Shown: one piece after another, positions 43,772-58,383 of the stretch | Numbering within the stretch: position 1 is the stretch's first letter | How the letters are laid out: the number at the start of each line of letters is the position of its first letter | NCBI GenBank assembly: GCA_013400975.1 | Contig: WBMZ01009028.1 | Span: 84,750-148,749 of the forward strand | Direction of reading: 5' to 3' | Origin: Atrichornis clamosus | Lineage: Eukaryota; Chordata; Aves; Passeriformes; Menuridae | Length of the DNA stretch: 64,000 nucleotides | Position numbers and translations under genes: made by a program | The notes under the pieces: model-generated | Told to the model about the DNA's origin: nothing | The model's input: the letters and a program-made list of their open reading frames with translations, nothing else | Databases searched by the model: none

Positions 43772-44275
43772 AGAAGTAGAACTAAGTGAATTGCACTACT
43801 GTTTTACAGACTGGAACAGTCTCTGCAAGTGAAACTGAAAGACTTGTATTTGATTGAGAAGATGAATCTTTTCACTTTTAGATTTTTTGGGGTTTTTAAG
43901 TAGAATTTAGCATTTCTAATTGACTTGATTTCTGGAAATGGAAATGTCATGCTTTTATTATGGGAAGCTTTGTTAGATGCATTTATTATTAGAATGGTTC
44001 AAGTCCTGCTGTAAAGATCATTTTTTTCCCAGGACTTTCACTGTGATTTTACTTTACTGCAGGCTGTATGACAAACAAACAAAAAAAAAAGTAAAAAAAA
44101 GTAATTTACCAAGAGAAGAGGCTCTTGATTCCTTATGCAAGTAATGGTTGTGAAACTTGACTGAAGACTGAAAATACTCACCCTCTCAAAATGAGGAGGG
44201 AGAATAGTAGCTTTTGTTTACAGATTGACAGACAATGGACATTTGGGTTGTGAAAGTTTGTATTGTGGTAAAGAT

Positions 44276-44281
44276 AATAAA
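44276..44281 (+). promoter_or_regulatory. Candidate distal poly(A) signal AATAAA
   Basis: An exact AATAAA about 945 bp after the stop, followed within about 40 bp by TG-rich sequence (attgtgcttggg), which could act as a downstream element. This makes it the more attractive cleavage site, but no transcript evidence is available. Confidence 0.45.
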
Positions 44282-45481
44282 TTGGAAACATCATTGTGCT
44301 TGGGAATGTTCCAATTTTAGCTGATGCTTGTTTCAGACATGTTTCAGAGGTCCTGTTAATTGAAAGCTGTCGTAGGCTACATTGCTTCTGCTTACTGCTG
44401 TGTATAAGTTATTATATTTTTTGAATTAGCTATTATTGTCTTAATGTCCTCCTTTTGTAAGATTTCATACACATTTTTTTTGTATAGTTTGACTATTTAG
44501 CTGTTCAGAGATGTCTGAAGTAAATGGTATAATTTTATAATGCATACTGTTATACTAACTCATAATTTTAGATATAAAGATAGATATAAAGGTGAGATGA
44601 CATGCTTCAGATAAAAGCAATTTTTGTTAAGCTTTTATAGGGAGGGATGAAATTGCTGTGAGGTGACAAGGAAGCCTTCTTAGGGTAGCAGTAGCAAGTT
44701 GTTCAAAAACATCTTTTTTTTTTTTTAAACAGTTGGAGGTAAGAAATGTACTGCTTAAGCAACAGTGCCTTTTATTCAGTTTGAAAATATTTATACTGAG
44801 CAGGAATTTTTCTTCTGAGGTACATTCCAAAGAAATATTTCCTGCTCTAGTCAACACAAGCAATTTACCCAGTGATGACTAAACAGTTTCAGCTCTTCCA
44901 TAGGGGTGTTCTCATTGCCTCAGTAGCAGGTGCCACTGCCAGGGACCTGTCATTAGGGGCTCACTTCTTGCCAATACGTATGTGATGTACTGTATGAAAG
45001 AATTCTTTCACTGACTGCCTAAATTTTTTCTAGTAAGGAGCCTTCAAAACCTGTAGCTAATTGAAATTAAGTGATACATGTCTTTTCTATCATTTTCTAT
45101 TTAGGTTCCACTGTACATACCTGATGTGTTAGTTCTGACCTCAAGAAGTGATGGTGGTTTTAACAGAAGCATTTAGTGTGGTTATTGAAATGATTGAAAG
45201 AGAAGGGCTATAAAATGGGATGGAGACCTTACATGTGCAAGTACCTTAAAAGTCCTGGTACACTGATTAATTTCTTAAGAGAACAGAAGGAATGCAGAGT
45301 TTTACTGTCTAACAAAGACTAATTGTAGGCCATCTATGCAGAAAAGCATAGGAAGAATCAACTGTTTGGTAAAGTTTGGAGAAGAAAAAATTGGTGGAAT
45401 AGAAAATAATGAGAACATAATATTGTTCCATTATTCTCTGAATCATCAGATTGAATATCTGTAGCTTGAAAAAAAAAGTCA

Positions 45482-46141
45482 TCACAAGGTAACAATGGTC
45501 TCTTTGAACAAGGGTCTCTTTGAACAAAGATTATACACTCTGTACGAGAGGAGTACTTCTAGGCAGCAATGCCAAAAGACTTGTACTGAAGAACCACCTG
45601 AATGCTGAGCCTTCAAAAATTGTAGTTGAAAGCCTGATGAAGTACTTGAACATCTACAAAAGGGAAAAATTACTTTTATATAAGTAGGGAACTTATTGTG
45701 CCTCCCAAACAACATGGAGAGGAGTACTTCTAGAAAAATCTTGATGCACTTGAGAAGGCTATAGCAATAAATGAGTTTAAAATGAGATCTGGGGCTGGAT
45801 AGTAGAACTTGGTGTGAGATTTGAGTAACTCTGTCTCTATCATTACCAAAAAAGATGAACTGGCATTTTGATACTGGAGAGTAACTATTTACACATGGAA
45901 AAAAGTCTGGTACTGAGGGAGTGGGAAGGCAGCACTTCTTAATTCTGGCATCAAAGTCAGGCAAACTCAAATACTGAGAAGCCAAAACAGACAAATTCAG
46001 TTTTCCATAGTAAGTGTAACTAAAAAATGAAATAGAAGAGGTATTGAACTCTTCACTGATTGTGTGTTTAAGTGTTAAATATCTTTTTAAAATAAACAAT
46101 TTAACTATCTTCTGGAAAAACAGAATTATGATGTTGTTCAA
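45482..46141 (-). other. Unexplained 219-codon open frame
   Basis: This is the longest open frame outside the gap-spanning minisatellite. It lies about 2.2 kb downstream of the STIM2 stop on the opposite strand. The translation is rich in Phe, Ser, Leu and Cys with no recognisable domain. It contains the hexapeptide LEVLLS twice, encoded by two 17-bp repeats 171 bp apart (45546-45562 and 45717-45733). AT-rich composition makes chance openness on this strand plausible, so I do not call it a gene. Confidence 0.25.
45497..45528. repeat. Two-copy 16-bp tandem repeat
   Basis: The unit ggtctctttgaacaag is followed directly by ggtctctttgaacaaa, a short local tandem duplication. Confidence 0.85.
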
Positions 46142-49100
46142 ACAAATCAGATGAGATTATCATAGTGATAGATTTTGGCTTCAAAATGGCAAACTTTTGG
46201 AGCACAGACTGGTCTCAATACTCAGTTTATCACCAGCTGTCCTGTAACATTATAGCTGCTTCTTAGTAAGTGTGAGAGAACTAAAAACTTTAATACATTC
46301 AGAAGTTTTGAGTATTGTATGTTGGAGCACAAACTGATTTTAAGTTGACTGAGGTTATTTTTTATTATTTTAAGAGGCCACTTGCATTCCTTGCCGCCTA
46401 GATTTGTCCACAGTGTAGGTGGCTTCCATTGCTCCTACTGCAGTTACTGCAGAAATTCCTGTCTTCAAATGGTTTGTGTCATTTTACTAAGCTGTAGGAG
46501 CTTAACAGCACATTAGTGATAGCACTGACTCTAAGGTAGATCTTCACTGGCAAACATCAAATCCGATCTTAGTGTTGAGTGCCTGGCATATATCCATGTC
46601 TCAGAAGTGAGACAGCGTGCCTCAAAAGGTTCTCTGTTCTGGCTCCATTTGTTTAACAGTATAACTGGAAGTTGCTGACAGCCAGTGAGTCCAGCCAGCA
46701 TTCCAACCACTAGGAATCATAGGACATATCACTCATTCGAGACAATCATCTGGTGGGGTACGCTTGTTTGTATGTTTTGGGTGTTTTTCCGCATTTATAG
46801 CTAAAATCCATGTTCTATTTTTAATTCTCTGGTGTTTCAGAAGATGAAGCTCTTTGATTTTTATATATTAGAGTGCTTTGTCAGGACAGCAGGCCCTTTG
46901 TGGAAATTCCCTAAAAGACTTCTCCCTGAAGAGGTTGCCATTTAAGTCACTTGTAAAATGAGGAAGTGTCAAATGTATGGTTCTATATAAAGAAGAAGAA
47001 AAATTCCAGTTCTTCCAAAACTGAACAAACTCAAACCTTTCCACAATTCATACTAGAGCTATATGACACTTGATTACTAAAAGTGTAAAAATTTTAGGAA
47101 AGGCATTTCTGATTGCCATGGGGAATGCTTTTGACCAGCTTACAGTGGATTTAGACATTAAAACAGTTGATCGTGTTTGGGGTTTTTTGTTTTTCCTTTT
47201 GCTTGCCCCTTCCCCACTTGCCCCTCACTGCTCAGTGATGCAACTGAAAATTGTTCATTGCCAGTTCCAGGCATGTGTCAACTCTTCTTCCCCCACTGGT
47301 ACCTAGGGAGCAGATTACCCTCTACTTCCTGAAGGGGAATTTGCTGAGAGGGAAAATTCTCCATCACAGTCCAGGTAGTGATGTTATAGTAAAAATACAG
47401 CTCCTTGTCTGGAAGCCTTGAAGATGGTGAAGCCAAGAACACTTGACTTAAGTTTTCTTGTGATATTTGTGGCTGCCAGCTGGAGTTAGGCAGTAATTCA
47501 CAGCTGATTGAAAACCTAAAAAGATAAAGCTAATTAGAAATTAAAGCTTTCAAGATTTTGCCCTTTTTGCTTCCCAATATATGGAAACATGGTATGCAAA
47601 GAAGGGAAATGAGCTAATTAGCATTTCTTATACCACTAGCTTTTAGAGTTTCAGGATAAGTTCATTCCATTTCCAAGATACATTGCTGGAGAGGGATTGT
47701 TACCTTAATTTCATAATGTATACAAACAAGTTTTTAAAAAAATTTAATTACAAGCACATTTACAAGCAGTGGCGAATGTAAGTAAAATACTTTTTTTTAA
47801 AAAGCCAAATAGAAGAACTGCCAGTTCTTGAACCTCTTGTCTATTTGCTTATCTCCTTGAGCAATATGTTAAGCAGGGTGAACACATTTTTCTTATTGGT
47901 TCCAGTTGCTCTCACTAAAGGGATGTGTAACTATCTCATGTTTGAATCACTGCTCCAAACTGCTTTTAGGCATTTTAATGCTGGACGTTGCATCTTCAGT
48001 GATTCTTGGGTAAGCCCAGTCTGGCTGTTTGAATCTAAGTGCCACTAAAATTTTCTGCTAGTGACACAGATGTTGGGGTAACTAATAACCTAAAAAGGCT
48101 TTTGCCTGTAGAGTTTGACTGCCTGGCATTGTGTAAATGTTTAGGTAACCATTCTTTGAGGCTTCAGTAACAGTTCAAATGTGTTATACACATGTTCAAC
48201 AGATAGTTTTTGCTTCCAGCCCAGTACAGGTGGTGTTCATCTGACACTCCACTTAGTCCTCTGTTGCATAAACAGAATACACTAATTCATAGAAATGGTA
48301 ACAATATTAACCTTTAAACTATTTTTCCCGGGTGCTCTTGCATCTGACATTGCTTATGGCAGTACTTATCCGTCCACTTCAGGTGTTTGGAAATAAACTA
48401 GATTTGTGTTACCTTTTGTTTTTCTTTACAACATTGAATACGAAGTTTACCAAATTGTGTGTGTGTTCTGTGTATTTAATGCTTCACTGAAATGAAAGTG
48501 GGAATGTTGTTCCCTGCTTAGATATAAGGAAAGCACGTTTGAACAAGGTAAAAAGAAATTCCTCTTGCTCATTGGAGAGGATGATAAAGAGTTCAGAGGT
48601 ATTACATCTCCGAAGTTGGAAGACTAAGGAACACTCGCAACTTAGATTGCTGAAAATAAGAGGTACATTCAATCTTAAGGCTTTCAGATCAGTAACTTTT
48701 TATCCAACAAAACCTCCTACTTTCTTCTTTAAGTGTACTCTTCAGGGCATTACCTTCTTAAATCTAATTTCTATTCTATTTTTGACCCAGCATTACATTT
48801 GGTATTTAGAGCACTAACTGGGGTGGGTGATTGCCAGACCTCAGAGCAGTTTCAGATAACATTCAGTAGCATGTCTTAATGTCAATTTTGGTTTCATATG
48901 TGCTAAAGATATCTGAATTAAAACTTCTTCCTTCACATTCCTCTTATTTTAATTCAGCTCAGTTCTTTGTGATTGCTCTACTGTTAAAAAAAGAAACAGG
49001 TACTGATAGTTGTTTATAGTTTAGAGTACTACAATTTTTTTTCAGTTGAGAATTACTAATAGATAAATAGTTGCCTTTTAAAGACTAGATCACAGTTGGA

Positions 49101-49309
49101 TAACATAAAAACACTACTGTACTTCAGTTGAACTAGGGAGAGCATTGACTGGTGCAATTTGTGTACGAGTGGTAAAGCTATCCTTCTTAAATTATCCTTT
49201 GATTATTTGTATCTTAAGTTAATGCTGCACAATTATTTTCAGACTTGAATTCATTTAAAATTAAGGTCAGTATGTCCAGCCCTACAAAAGTCAGTCTTCA
49301 GTTGTCAGC

Positions 49310-49407
49310 CATCACTCATTCTTACAGAAATTAATTACAATCTTGAATATTTGTACTAGCTTGTTNTCATCACTCATTCTTACTTGAATATTTGTACTAG
49401 CTTGTTA
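49310..49407. repeat. Duplicated segment around a single N (likely assembly join)
   Basis: A segment starting catcactcattcttac and ending tttgtactagcttgtt occurs on both sides of a lone N at 49366. The second copy lacks 17 bp present in the first. A single N between overlapping ends points to an uncollapsed contig or haplotype join. Confidence 0.8.
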
Positions 49408-52400
49408 GATTGTTAGGTGGTAGAATGGATTCCTGTAAGTCTTTGGGGTGGAAGGCAGAGAACTTCTGAAGTGAACCAGGTAACCTGTGTTCTTTATGAG
49501 CTTTCAAATCCATCTCCCAATAAGATGGAGTCTCCCCAGGGGAATGTAGATGTACTTACTGCTTGGAACTTTGTAGTTAATTATATTTGGATCTCTAATT
49601 CTAATAACTTGCATGTGTGCTATGCTTGCTTGCTTTTCAATGGCTGACAAAAGCTATAGGAGATCTTGGGGGTTTGTCTTAAAAAATTGCTGTAAAAAAA
49701 TAAAGACTGGCAAGAGAAATCAGTCAGGCTGTGAACTGAATAGAACCAACGAACAGACCAGCTGTTGTCTAAAAGTATTGTTTAAATAATTCTTAATGAA
49801 ATGAATTGGGTAGCACGTCTGTTTTCACATTGCTCTCCTCCAAGCAACAAACATAATTAAAATACCCTAGACTTCAGCAAGGCTATCTGGGAGATGACTT
49901 GCCCTGTTTTATTTTTAATTTAAATAACATTGAGTTGTGTTCAACATATTAATGCCTGACTTAAAAGATTAGCAGAATTTGAATGACTTGCATTGTTTTA
50001 TTTAATTACCACTTTATAAAAATGTAGATATTTGCATAAAGCCCATTGTTAGAGCTGGGTATGTTTCACTGACAGAGCAAGAAGAGGACCAAGACAAGTA
50101 AATATGTGCAAAATTTGAATCTTAAGATGCTTTACTGTTCTGGGAAGAGATGATGTTCTCCATGCAGATTCTCCTCTTCCTGTGTTTGCTCTTGGCTTCT
50201 GTTTGTTTTCATTAGTTGGACTAAAATAAGAAACAAAGCCCTCAGACTGACTAGTTTCTGTCTCTAATATATACACTGTACTGGCTTTTAACCTCATCTA
50301 CTGCATGTTGTTAATGCCATACACAAATGCATTTGGAGTATTTCTTTGGTGTAGTACAGCATGATGCATTTCATTCCCTTTTCTAGTTTACCTCCCATTG
50401 GCTTTATTGCTATATATTGCTTTACAACTGGAAAAAAACTGAGTTTTTGGGAATTTAGTCTGTTTGCATATAAAAATATTTTTTTTTTCCTTTCTATGAG
50501 TCTTATGAGAAATATCCTGCTTGGAGAGTCTCAGACAGTATTTTCCTGTGTTTATTCATGTTACTTTGCTTTATTTTATAAGTGAAAATTGATTTTATTG
50601 ATTTCTGATGTGTTGTTGCACTTAATGTTGAATAAATCTGACTTCCATTTTGAAAAGTGAAACTGTGTTAGTGAAAATGTTATGGAATCTTAAGTGATCT
50701 TAAGACTGTTCCCTGAGTATATAAACTTTGATATTTTTAAAATTTTATCTAATTTTTTTATCTTGAGATATGTTTTCTTGATTCTGCTTAGTATTCTGGC
50801 CAGTATGTCTTTGCTTCATGCTATTATTAAAGATTGACAGCAGTATTAGTGGGAAGGGAAAGGTGGAAACAGTTTTGATTGGCAACTAGGGTGCTACAGT
50901 TAGGCTTGGAAATCCAGAGTCTTATTGCTTTTGCTTGAAAGAGCTTTCTGAGTTTAAGTTGCTTAACATTTTGAAGATTTGGGATTTTGGGTTTGTGTTG
51001 ATTTTGTTTGGGTTTTTTTTCCCCTCTTCCTTTGTTGTTTTTGGTTTTTTCCTTCTGAACAAGCTGAAAAGTCTTTCCAAGTGACTGCTGGAATAATATG
51101 TAGTTTTGTGATTGATTTTGAGCATGAGGATTAGTTTGAGAGCCTGTGGCTCTCTACAAAAAAAAAAAAAAAGAAAAAAAAAAAAGTCCTTGTTACCTTG
51201 TTATTGTTTAATATTCCTTTTAATTTGTAGCAGCTCTGAGAAGGAGTAAGCTCAAGAAGAGCTTTTTCAAAGTGGCTTCTCTTGTAAACAAAAATGTCAC
51301 CTATGTGGAGGTGATAAGATTACAGTGGAGTAAATGAGTGTGTGCAAATACAGGTGAACCATAGGATCAATGTGAATCATGCTTAGAGAATTTACAATGC
51401 AAAATAAATTAGTTTTTCCCAGATAAAAAAAGGATATTTATAACTGAATCTATATATAAATTATTTTCAACTGTAGTTGTCTAATACAGCCCACTTCAGA
51501 AGCAATAACTTGGTGTTTTTGAGTTGGTCACTGGCTTCACTTCAATTTGTCCTTAGTGCTCTTGATTAAACAGTGTTAATTGTTTATCAGTGGGGAAATC
51601 ATACAGGCTGGCAAAGCCTAAATCAGCTCTGCATCTTCAGAGAGCTAAATGCCTTTCTGCTGGGAACCTGCTGTTTGTTAGTTTTTCCTGCAAATGTTGA
51701 TTGAGCTCTTATGGCATAGCTTATAAGAAATGTCTTATTTTACTGCAAGACTTGGCACCCAAGCAAGTGGAACACAGAGCATTCTAATCCCATAGGACAT
51801 TACTGAGCTTTGGTTAATTAACAGCTTCAGCAAGCTGCTATGCAGTCACTGAAGTCAGCATTTCATTTTTTTTTGTTCTGATGAACTTTCGACTACTCTT
51901 GCATCAAAGTCCATTACCTTATCCTGCCAAAACTGGGCTTTTAAACTGATAGTTCTTCAATTCCACTGGGTGAGGGCATAACTTGTGAAATTCTGCAGTG
52001 TCCTGCTTGTCCTCAGTGAGATGGAGAAGATGGAATAGGGTTGAAATGGGACAGGTAATGTCCTGGAAGGTCGTTTGGGCATTTAGCTCTTCCTAGGCAT
52101 AGAGTGTTCCTGGTTCAGTTGGTTCTGGAGCAGTTTCAGAAAGGTCTCCCATACTCCCTGTTATTTTGAGTGCCTTGTAAGGATGTGCTAAGTATCCACA
52201 AACATAGCTATACAGTGGAAAGTATTTCTTTATTCAGGGAATTTATCTGTATTCAAAGAGAAATTTAGCTGAATTTTCTGTCAGTTTAATGCTGTAGTAC
52301 TTCTCTGCTTCGATCTTTTCTCTCTTACTTCTGTACTTAAAGTTATCACCTTTTCCAAAGTGTTTCAAAGAGGAAGTTATATAGTTAAGTTCTGAAGGCC

Positions 52401-53089
52401 AGGTCTTGTCTGTATTCTAAGAGGCCTTATCTTTCAGCTAGTGGCTGATCATATTCAGGAAGTGATTTCTGAACCTCATGCTGGATTTCCTGTTGTTCTC
52501 TATACTCCTAAATGACTCATTCTCCAGTTTTTCCTCATCAATTTTATCCAGAGGATGCTTAGCAATAAAGAAATATTCCAGAAATTGTAAGTCACAATTA
52601 CAGCGTGGAGGTGAAGGCATGTGCATACGGGAGTGGGTGAAGAAAGAGACTGGAGACAGGGGCCCAGGAGAAGGAGGATACCTTTAATTGTTTGTACTCT
52701 GGAATGCAGGAGTCTGGAAGAATTATTGAAGGTATGAGTTATGTATGAGGGAAGTTTGAACACAGACAATGTAATTGATATGCTTTTGGGTTTTTTCCTC
52801 CTCTCTTATTCCTGGTCTCATGAAATACACACTTTTTAAAGGTGTAGGTATAAAATCCTAAGGAGGATTGTGAATGGAAGTACTGTTTTGTGGAAAAAAA
52901 GAAAAGGCCTGTTCTGCTTTCTGCTCAACCTATACTTTGTATAAATCTCTTTGTAGCAATTTTAGATAAAATACTTTTTGAGAAAGAGAAATAAAACCTC
53001 AGAAATAACATCCGATGTACCACTGGAGATAGAATGTCATCTACCAGGAACACTCCAAGATATAGAGAACTACTCTAAATATCTACAAA

Positions 53090-53155
53090 AATGACAACAA
53101 ACCACAACAACAAACAAACCAGTCCCCCAAAATCCCCCCAAAACAAAAAAAATCC
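53090..53155. repeat. A/C-rich low-complexity tract
   Basis: Runs of acaacaacaaacaaacc and ccccccaaaac type sequence, of no recognised origin. Confidence 0.7.
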
Positions 53156-56100
53156 AACCCTGTGGTGTTCAAAGTGTTTTCTTTTTTGATTCATGTTGCC
53201 TAGTTGGAGCACATAACAGCCTGGATAACTGCAGTTTACATTGTCAGAGATTTTGATTCATTTCTGTTTAGGGTGGAAGGAGCAGCAGAGACATAAGAAA
53301 TACACACTAAGGTTTGATGAAAGCTGGGAAAGTTAATGTATCACCAGTACCTAACAAACCAAGGGCTTCTAAATGTGGACGTTTTCTAACACAATTCCTG
53401 TCACTTTAAAAAGACATTGCTGAATTGTTCAGCCATAGGTGTGCTTTAAGTGTGTAGTTTCTACTTTGATGTATGACTACTGATTTGTAAACAGTAAAAG
53501 TTCTAAAATTAATATGTAAAAGTTAAAAAAAAATCCAAAAATCTCTGTTTAGAAACTTCTCATAGAAAAGAATACATCCTTTAAAGACAAGTTTTCTGGT
53601 GTGGAATAACTAAATATAACAATTAGCTGTGTCTCGGTGATCTTGATTTCTTTCCTTAAGCAGTTCAACCCATCAGTCGCAGCATCTGCCCCAACATGAA
53701 GCCGTGTTTTGTGGTGAACCTGACTTTTGCCCTGTGTAACGCAAGGAAAAGTTTCTGCAGTGCGGTCTGTGCCCTTCAATGGACTTCTGCAGCTTCCGGT
53801 GTCTAAGGCAGGTCTGGGACACCTCTGCTACTTTGCTGTTGGCAATGTATTTCCTCATCTTGCTGGCAAACCTAAAGGGTTTTTAAATTTTTTTTTTCAG
53901 AATATTTTTGTTGGAATTTTGCTTTGTTGAGCCTGGAAAACTGTAGTCCAGGCAGGTCTGGCCAGAGCTGCTGTGCACTGCCAGTGATGGATCACGTGTC
54001 TGAGGCAACTGCTGTAGCTACTCAGTGCCATTACTAACATCAGCCCTTGACAAATATGCCACTTGAGGCTCTGCAGGTAGTGGAGAAAATTCTCTAATTT
54101 CTACCTAAATCATGACAATATAAATTAAGGAACAGCCTTCAAGGAGCTCTAGTTACTGCAGTATTGAATCAGATTATTTTATTGAAAAGAAAAAATTAGT
54201 AGTATTTTATTCTTCAATATCCCATAGTAGTGTGAATAAAAAGAAGCATAGTAGTTCTTCTTAGAGGTCTGTAAACACTTTGTTTGTGATGGTGTTTATG
54301 ACAAAGCAGCCAGGAACTAAGAAACTAAAAGGAGTAATATGTTTGCATACCTGATAGGAACAGAGAAGGTACCTTGTTAGATTTTTTGGTCTTTAATTTC
54401 ATTAGAGATAGAATGTGCACAAAAAAATGTAGAAGAGAAATTAGATCAGTTTTGACAATGTCAACTACTTTATCTCATGGAATGCTCTAATGTCATTTAG
54501 ATCTGAGCAAGGAGACTTGGCAGCCTCATGTAGAATTTGGTGTTGAGCTGCTAATCAGCTCGAACTTGCACAACATCAGGATTGGCATTGGGTGTGTACA
54601 AAATACAGTGATAAAGACATTTATAGTGTGGCCAGTTGTGCAAGGTAATCATTAGCTGCTGTGGTACTAATTTCTCTAGTAAGAGCTAACTTTGCTCTTT
54701 TTGAATCATATTTAGAGATGTAATATTCTCTTCAGCATTAAAGCAAGCTAAAGAAAAACACAAATGGGGCTCCTCCACATTTCTGATGAGAATTCTGCTG
54801 TTAAGAGCCTCGTTAGTAACACTGAATGGTAATAATTTGAGAATTATTTGGAGAGTATTTTAAAAATAAAGATCCTGCAGGAGTGGTGTGAAAGGGAGCT
54901 CCACAAAAGCAGAAACTCCAGCTGGCATTTTCACAGCTGAAGACTATAGACTTTCCCATGCCTGGTTCTTGGGTGTGTAGCAGTGACTACAGTTCTGCTG
55001 CTCATGCTCCCCATTTTATCTAGAGCTATTGAAATCAAGTGTAAGATCCCAAATAACACATTCATTCTTTTCTCTAGATCCCCTTAAATATGCCCTTTGC
55101 TAAAAATCAGAAAGAATATTTGCCCCATGCTGCTTCCTTGCCATGCACACCTGTAGACAAAGGTGGTGTCTTTTAGTTCAGATGATTATCATGTCTTTTT
55201 TGGCTTCTGCCAGATCTTTCAGCATTCCTGTGGAACCAAACTATTCTGAGATTTGTGTGGAAATAATTCAGCCTTCCTTGGCACTAATTTGCTATAACTG
55301 CAAAGGCTATTTTGGATTTGTATCTACTGTAGTTAAGAATTCTTAAGTGTCCCCTTTTCCAGGGGATCTCAGACAAACCTGTTATCAAAGAGCTGTGATT
55401 GATTTTTTTTTGTTGCATTACAACCAAACATTAATTTTCTTCTTTTGTTCCAGAGGGAGAAGGGGGCGTATGTTTTCCATGTCTTTAAAGATGCTCTCCA
55501 TCTCCAAGCACTGTGTAAGCTGGCATATGTTAGATTTCAAACATCAGTGGAGAAAGCAGCACTGTAATTCACACATTTTGATTTGACAGTTAGGTCGCAA
55601 ATATGCTAACATTCAACTTGTTGGTTATTATTGCTGCTCCTTTTCACAAGGGAAAATTAGTATGCACATTAGAGGGTGACTTCTCTGCAAAGAATTATAT
55701 AAAGGCAGGCAGCTCCATTTCTTAGCTTTTTGTGAAAAAAGCCTTTTACTTCTTACTGTATTCCCTGCCTGGAAGAAGTCAAACATTCATTTCAACAAGG
55801 AAGGCTTGGAAATTAAACAAATAGTTCCCTCAATTTAAATGCAGCCTGAACTCTGCTGAAACAGTGGCTGTTTCCTCTTTTTTCTTCAGGGTCTTGCACG
55901 GGTGAATGACTGTTTTAGTGCTGTGCTCATGACTTAGAACATGCACAGTTTGCCTACTGAAGACTTAGCGAAATCTGTGTGTCCTACCAGGATGCTTTTC
56001 TATATAAAAAAAGAGGGGTTTGCAGCAATAAGGGACACCTGCTATGATCAGGTCTCTGCTGTAAGGTGTAACTGAAGCAATGGAGAATATGGGGGAGAGA

Positions 56101-58383
56101 GACTAATAGAAATGGCAGGAATTCAAAGATCACATTGGTATTGCTTTTCAGGAAAATACTGTTGGATTGTGGATCTATAATTGGAAGCCTTCTTGAATTT
56201 TGTATCTTACTGGTATGGACACCAGAAAGATTTATCAACACCTCTGGAATTTAAGTTGGTTTAAAATGTTATCCTATAAATTGGGAACACTTAAATAGTG
56301 CTCCATCAACTTGCCAGCTTGAAATTATAGCTCATGCAAGTTAGCTTGGGAGTTTCTTCCAAATAATGTGCTTTTCAATTAGATTATTACTAATGTTTAT
56401 ATTGCACTTCTGCCCCCCATCTCTGTTAGTATGATATGGTCAGCTTCTTGCTAAGTCCTGCTGGAAGTGCAACTAAAACTTAATTATTGAATCTTTATTT
56501 GCACTTTCTTTTCACAGCACTGTAGAACTGGATTGTAAAAATACACAGAAAATGTCTGTTGTGTATGAAGACATAAAGTACAGTATCCCTGTGGAAGAAT
56601 ATAATTTATTATTACTTATATTCTGCACTACTACAAGTTATTTACCTGTCTTTAGTGAAAATGAGGTAGTGTGGTGATTATTTCTCCTTTTTTTTCAGTG
56701 GTAACACATATCAGTAATGTCATGCTCTCAGCTGGGAAGAAGTTTGCTTCATGAACCTTACACAGCTCTCTTCATCTTATGTGGTGTTGGCTGCTCTGGA
56801 AATACCTGACACAACTACAGGTCTTTCAAAGCTGCTTTTAATGAACCAGTAGGACTTTGTTCTTTCTATTTCAGGAGCCACATAAATGAGTCCCAGCTGA
56901 GGCTTCCCAGTGCACTCCAGCTTAGTATTTGATCTGCCTGGGCTGCTGCTGGCTGTGCTTTGTGTGATTTGAGGGCCATACATGATAAGACTCAACACAG
57001 AGCAGCTCAGCCAGGTTCTGTCTAGATGAAATAGCTACTGCCTAGCATGGCAATCTTCACAGCAGTATGACAGGGGGAAAAAACCCCCAAAACCCAAATC
57101 CCAAGATCTTCCTTAAAAGGAAATTGACATTGTCTACTTCAAGCTCAACTTCAGGTAATGCTTGTGTATTTTTTTTATGTATGTACACATACATATCTCT
57201 ATATAAAATAAATCTATGGCTAAGTATCCATATGAATTCCCACTAATACCTTAGAGCAATGAATCTTTCCAGTGAAAAATTCTGTTGTTTTGTGTATTGC
57301 CACTTTGAAGTGAAAGATTTGTCTTCTGGCTCTTCAAAGGTGAGTATCAGCAAAGGTGGTGCCTTTAGATCTTGCTCTAATGAATATAAATTGATAACAT
57401 AATACATTTAGCTAAGCTTCAGAAGCTGAAATCTAGTTCTCATTGTCACTTATTTGTTCTGTGACTTATAATTTGGCAGTTCAATTGTTCTGTAAAATAA
57501 AGGCAATAGTGACTGGTTTATTGCAAGGGGTTGAATGAATGTTAAGCTTGTGTTAATTAAAAGTACTATTCTGAATTCTAGATATTAGTAATTCCCCATA
57601 TTAAGGGATAAAACTCTTCTGAGAACTAAGCATTTTTTCTTTCAAAGAAAAATGTTGATTTAAAAAGCTACATTAAACTCTCCTCTGTCTTTCAGAATAC
57701 TCTAACCTATTCATATTTTAGAAGAGAGGGGAACGTGGAGGGAGTGGGGGAAGTGAATAGAAAATAAAATAAAAAGCCAGGAAAGAGTATATTACAAAAA
57801 GCATATTTCACCTTCCTTCATCTTAAACAGGGACTTTCATAAAGTGACATGATGGGGGAATGGAAAAGACACAGAAGTACTGAGAATGTAAAGCATAAGT
57901 GGTACAAAAACATCAAAAAGACTTTCAACAGTGCTCTCTATGTATTTCACATCTGTGCTCTAGTTTTTCTAAAACCTCCAGATGTTAATGGAGTACACAC
58001 AAATAGGATAGAGGAATGTTGAAGCTTACCTGCTCATTTCTGCTTATTAGCTGACAACATTAACATAAGCACTCTTCTAAAGCATAGTCCCTGTTCCTGT
58101 AGTTTGTATTTCCATTCTTGAAAAAGTGTTGCAGTTTGACTTAGTTGGAATTCAGTGTGCTCAGTGAGCCCACCTGGGGTTTCAAATTGTTCTAAGCTCT
58201 GACTGTGGGTGAGATGTCTGCAGGCTTAACCTGCTGGTGGATTGCAATTAGCGAATGAGAATGTCTGGCAATCTCTGATCTCTTGCTGTATGTTGAGTTT
58301 GAAACATACTGGGGAGTAGTCAGTTTCCTTTTTTAAAAGCATTTTATTTTATTTACATCTTATGCAGTCACCAGAAGATGGAT

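Larger units (their letters stand above)
43332..44300 (+). other. STIM2: STIM2 3' UTR (probable extent)
   Basis: Sequence directly after the stop is AT-rich with T-homopolymer tracts near 43550-43600 and no ORF of note. The end is set provisionally by the second AATAAA at 44276-44281. Length and poly(A) site choice are inference; transcript ends cannot be read from DNA alone. Confidence 0.6.
44301..58383. other. Intergenic sequence downstream of STIM2, no gene recognised
   Basis: About 14 kb of AT-rich sequence with T- and A-runs (51160-51186) and an A/C-rich low-complexity patch (53090-53155). It has one long antisense open frame (45482-46141) and a single-N join with duplicated flanks (49366). 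No exon set, tRNA or recognised transposon was found. Confidence 0.7.
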
